Assembly: GCF_965644225.1 (NCBI RefSeq) | Contig: NZ_CBFFRJ010000008.1 | Coordinates: forward strand, 3,762 to 67,761 | Direction of reading: 5' to 3' | DNA from: CBFFRJ01 sp965644225 | Lineage (GTDB): Bacteria; Pseudomonadota; Gammaproteobacteria; Enterobacterales; Enterobacteriaceae | DNA: 64,000 bases | Part shown: positions 61,406 through 64,000 of the stretch, in pieces | How positions within the stretch are numbered: the first letter of the stretch is position 1 | How the letters are laid out: each line of letters begins with the position of its first letter | Position numbers and translations under genes: made by a program | The notes under the pieces: model-generated | Seen by the model: only the letters and a program-made list of their open reading frames with translations | Database searches by the model: none | What the model was told of the DNA's origin: nothing

Positions 61406-63826
61406 ATGTCCGGCTGGCCACGAATTTACTACAAGTTACTTAATTTACCATTAAGCGTATTGGTAAAAAGCAAGTCGATCCCGGCAGAACCCGCTCAGGA
61501 GCTGGGGCTCGATACGTCACGTCCTATTATGTACGTTTTACCGTACAACTCGAAGGCCGACTTGCTCACGTTACGCGCTCAATGTCTGGCACATGACCTG
61601 CCCGATCCGCTGCAACCGCTTGAGATCGACGGCGTGGAACTGCCGCGTTACATCTTCATTCATGGCGGGCCACGGGTATTTACCTGGTACACGCCAAAAG
61701 AAGAGTCGATCAAGCTGTTCCACGACTATCTCGATCTGCACCGTAGCCATCCCGATCTGGATGTGCAAATGGTACCGGTATCGATGATGTTTGGTCGCTC
61801 ACCGGGGCGCGAAAAAGGCGAAGTGAATCCACCGCTGCGGATGCTCAACGGCATCCAGAAGTTCTTTGCCATCTCCTGGCTTGGTCGCGACAGCTTTGTC
61901 CGTTTCTCGCCGCCGGTATCGCTGCGCAGGATGGCGACTGAGCACGGCACGGATAAAATTATCGCCCAAAAACTGGCACGTGTGGCGCGTATGCACTTCG
62001 CCCGCCAGCGTCTGGCTGCGGTCGGTCCGCGTCTGCCGGCACGCCAGGATCTGTTTAACAAGCTGCTGGCCTCCAAAGCGATTGCCCGCGCGGTGGAAGA
62101 CGAAGCCCGCAGCAAAAAAATCTCCCATGATAAGGCCCAGCAAAACGCGGTCGCCCTGATGGAAGAGATTGCGGCGAACTTCTCCTATGAGATGATTCGT
62201 CTCTCTGACCGAATTTTAAGCTTCACCTGGAACCGTCTGTATCAGGGCATTAACGTGCACAACGCTGAGCGCGTGCGCCAGCTCGCCCACGACGGCCATG
62301 AAATTGTCTATGTGCCCTGCCACCGCAGTCACATGGACTATCTGCTGCTCTCCTATGTGCTTTATCACCAGGGGCTGGTACCGCCGCATATCGCTGCCGG
62401 TATTAACCTGAACTTCTGGCCCGCCGGGCCGATTTTCCGCCGCCTGGGGGCGTTCTTTATCCGCCGTTCCTTTAAAGGCAACAAACTCTATTCGACCGTG
62501 TTCCGTGAATACCTGGGTGAGCTGTTCCAGCGTGGTTATTCCGTCGAATACTTTGTGGAAGGCGGGCGTTCACGTACTGGCCGTCTGCTGGATCCGAAAA
62601 CCGGCACCCTGTCGATGACCATTCAGGCGATGTTACGCGGCGGTACGCGTCCCATCACCCTGGTGCCCATCTACATTGGCTATGAGCACGTGATGGAAGT
62701 CGGCACCTACGCTAAAGAGCTGCGCGGCGCGACGAAAGAGAAAGAAGGCTTTATGCAGATGGTGCGGGGCTTAAGCAAGCTGCGTAACCTCGGCCAGGGC
62801 TATGTTAACTTCGGCGAACCTATTCCGCTGATGAACTACCTCAACCAGCGGGTGCCTGAGTGGCGTGAGTCTATCGACCCCATCGAAGCGATTCGTCCGG
62901 CCTGGCTTACCCCTACGGTCAATGCCATTGCCGCCGATCTGATGGTGCGCATTAACAACGCCGGGGCGGCGAATGCCATGAACCTGTGCTGCACCGCCCT
63001 GCTGGCTTCGCGTCAGCGTTCACTGACCCGTGAACAGTTGACGGAACAGCTTAATTGCTACCTGAGCCTGATGCGTAATGTCCCTTACGCCGCTGACTCA
63101 ACGGTGCCAGCCGCCAGTGCGTCGGAGCTCATCGATCACGCATTGCAGATGAACAAGTTTGAGGTGGAGAAAGACACCATCGGCGACATCATCATTCTGC
63201 CGCGCGAGCAGGCGGTGCTGATGACCTACTACCGCAACAACATTGCGCATATGCTGATGCTGCCGTCACTGATGGCGGCCATCATCACCCAGCATCGTCA
63301 TATTTCTCAGGACGAGATGCTGCGCCATGTTGAGCTGCTCTACCCGATGCTCAAAGCAGAACTGTTCCTGCGCTGGGAAAAAGAAGAGTTGGCGGGCGTG
63401 CTGGATAATCTGGCCCAGGAGATGTTACGCCAGGGGCTGGTGACCATCAAAGACGGCCAGCTCAACATTAATCCGGCTCATTCCCGCACCCTGCAATTGC
63501 TGGCGGCGGGCGCACGTGAAACGCTACAACGCTATGCGATCACCTTCTGGCTGCTGAGCGCCAATCCGTCATTCAACCGCAGCACGCTGGAAAAAGAGAG
63601 CCGTACTCTGGCTCAGCGTCTGTCGGTACTGCACGGTATTAACGCGCCGGAATTCTTCGACAAAGCTGTATTCAGTACGCTGGTGCTGACCCTGCGTGAC
63701 GAAGGCTTTATCAGTGACACCGGCGATGCTGAACCGGCGCAGACGCTGGCGATTTATCAGTTGCTGGCGGAGCTGATCACGTCAGATGTGCGTTTGACTA
63801 TCGAGAGTGCGACCCAGAGCGAGTAG
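61406..63826 (+). CDS. plsB: Glycerol-3-phosphate acyltransferase PlsB
   Basis: 806 residues from ATG 61406 (MSGWPRIYY), matching the E. coli start and length (807). An ATG at 61373 would add 11 residues and is the main alternative. The acyltransferase motifs in the middle of the protein are CHRSHMDYLLL (HX4D), GAFFIRRSFKGN, YFVEGGRSRTGR and TLVPIYIGYE. It is an inner-membrane enzyme that makes lysophosphatidate from acyl-ACP and glycerol 3-phosphate, the first step of phospholipid synthesis. Confidence 0.95.
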   Translation: MSGWPRIYYKLLNLPLSVLVKSKSIPAEPAQELGLDTSRPIMYVLPYNSKADLLTLRAQCLAHDLPDPLQPLEIDGVELPRYIFIHGGPRVFTWYTPKEESIKLFHDYLDLHRSHPDLDVQMVPVSMMFGRSPGREKGEVNPPLRMLNGIQKFFAISWLGRDSFVRFSPPVSLRRMATEHGTDKIIAQKLARVARMHFARQRLAAVGPRLPARQDLFNKLLASKAIARAVEDEARSKKISHDKAQQNAVALMEEIAANFSYEMIRLSDRILSFTWNRLYQGINVHNAERVRQLAHDGHEIVYVPCHRSHMDYLLLSYVLYHQGLVPPHIAAGINLNFWPAGPIFRRLGAFFIRRSFKGNKLYSTVFREYLGELFQRGYSVEYFVEGGRSRTGRLLDPKTGTLSMTIQAMLRGGTRPITLVPIYIGYEHVMEVGTYAKELRGATKEKEGFMQMVRGLSKLRNLGQGYVNFGEPIPLMNYLNQRVPEWRESIDPIEAIRPAWLTPTVNAIAADLMVRINNAGAANAMNLCCTALLASRQRSLTREQLTEQLNCYLSLMRNVPYAADSTVPAASASELIDHALQMNKFEVEKDTIGDIIILPREQAVLMTYYRNNIAHMLMLPSLMAAIITQHRHISQDEMLRHVELLYPMLKAELFLRWEKEELAGVLDNLAQEMLRQGLVTIKDGQLNINPAHSRTLQLLAAGARETLQRYAITFWLLSANPSFNRSTLEKESRTLAQRLSVLHGINAPEFFDKAVFSTLVLTLRDEGFISDTGDAEPAQTLAIYQLLAELITSDVRLTIESATQSE

Positions 63827-63857
63827 GGTTTTGCGGCCTGATGCCCTCACCCCGGCC

Positions 63858-63874
63858 CTCTCCCACGGGGAGAG
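63858..63874 (+). terminator. Hairpin downstream of plsB
   Basis: Arms CTCTCCC and GGGAGAG, 31 bp past the plsB stop, within the common enteric CCCTCACCCCGGCC...GGAGAG pattern. There is no strong T-run. Confidence 0.4.
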
Positions 63875-63903
63875 CAGCTGTGTTTAAAGTCAATGGGTGG
63901 CAG

Positions 63904-64000
63904 CTAACCTGCCGCCCATTTTGTATTGTCACGCACCATGGCGTTCAGGATGGTCACCAGCTTCCTGACGCAGGCTGTTATCGCCACTTTGTACGGTTTT
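63904..64000 (-). CDS. IS110-family transposase, C-terminal end (partial)
   Basis: The minus strand enters from outside the window and encodes about 32 residues (KPYKVAITACVRKLVTIL, then NAMVRDNTKWAAG) ending at TAG. This is the conserved C-terminal end of IS110/IS1111-type DEDD transposases. The rest of the element lies beyond position 64000. A hairpin (GGGTGGCAG/CTGCCGCCC) overlaps the stop codon. Confidence 0.75.
   Translation of the reverse strand, partial: KPYKVAITACVRKLVTILNAMVRDNTKWAAG

Noticed and set aside
1..64000. tRNA, rRNA, CRISPR arrays or prophage
   Set aside because: Looked for cloverleaf-type sequence, regular repeat-spacer patterns and phage structural genes; none seen. 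The accessory blocks lack integrases and no att duplication was recognised.

Overview
This window is chromosomal DNA from a member of the Enterobacteriaceae, most like the Enterobacter/Lelliottia/Klebsiella group. The backbone has the gene content and order of the E. coli K-12 yjcE-ghxP-soxRS-pdeC-yjcB-ssb-uvrA-yjbR-aphA-tyrB-alr-dnaB-qorA-pspG-dusA-zur-yjbJ-lexA-dgkA-plsB region, and protein lengths agree closely with the E. coli products. No rRNA, tRNA or CRISPR array was seen. The only mobile-element sequence is the 3' end of an IS110-type transposase at the right edge.

Layout, left to right. (1) 1-3389: the 3' end of a Gfo/Idh/MocA oxidoreductase, a remnant of a membrane transporter, and a CidA/CidB-like membrane pair divergent from a LysR regulator. 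(2) 3391-8625: an accessory locus with three DUF1989 proteins, an amino-acid-type ABC importer without its own ATPase, and an RpiR regulator. A perfect 11+11 bp inverted repeat lies upstream of the importer. (3) 8741-18160: conserved backbone (yjcE, ghxP with PurR-like boxes, a GST, the small RNA SraL, soxR/soxS, pdeC, yjcB), plus an extra PAS-GGDEF gene whose 5' end carries an in-frame amber codon. (4) 18251-28000: an inserted amidase and a complete ferric citrate system, fecIRABCDE. (5) 28056-32014: ssb, uvrA and yjbR. (6) 32017-41096: an inserted peptide-type ABC transporter with a ROK kinase, a ROK regulator and an M81 metallopeptidase. It replaces almost all of yjbQ, of which only the last 16 codons remain. 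(7) 41174-51307: backbone aphA, tyrB, alr, dnaB, qorA, an ERIC element, pspG, dusA, an orphan antitoxin with a toxin stump, a TraF-like outer-membrane protein, and zur. (8) 51341-59375: an inserted seven-gene operon of a complete dipeptide-type ABC importer with an amidase and an M20 amidohydrolase. (9) 59696-64000: yjbJ, lexA, dgkA and plsB. The dinF gene that sits between lexA and yjbJ in E. coli is missing.

The accessory insertions share a theme. Three of them (2, 6, 8) combine uptake of small nitrogenous or peptide-like compounds with enzymes that could release ammonia, amino acids or sugars from them, and each is set into an otherwise conserved backbone. Regulators or candidate operators are visible for two of them: RpiR with a 24-bp palindrome, and ROK with a 16-bp palindrome. 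Iron supply (Fur, FecIR), oxidative stress (SoxRS), SOS (LexA boxes at lexA and ssb/uvrA), zinc (Zur), envelope stress (pspG sigma54 site), purine and cyclic-di-GMP signalling are all represented in the backbone.
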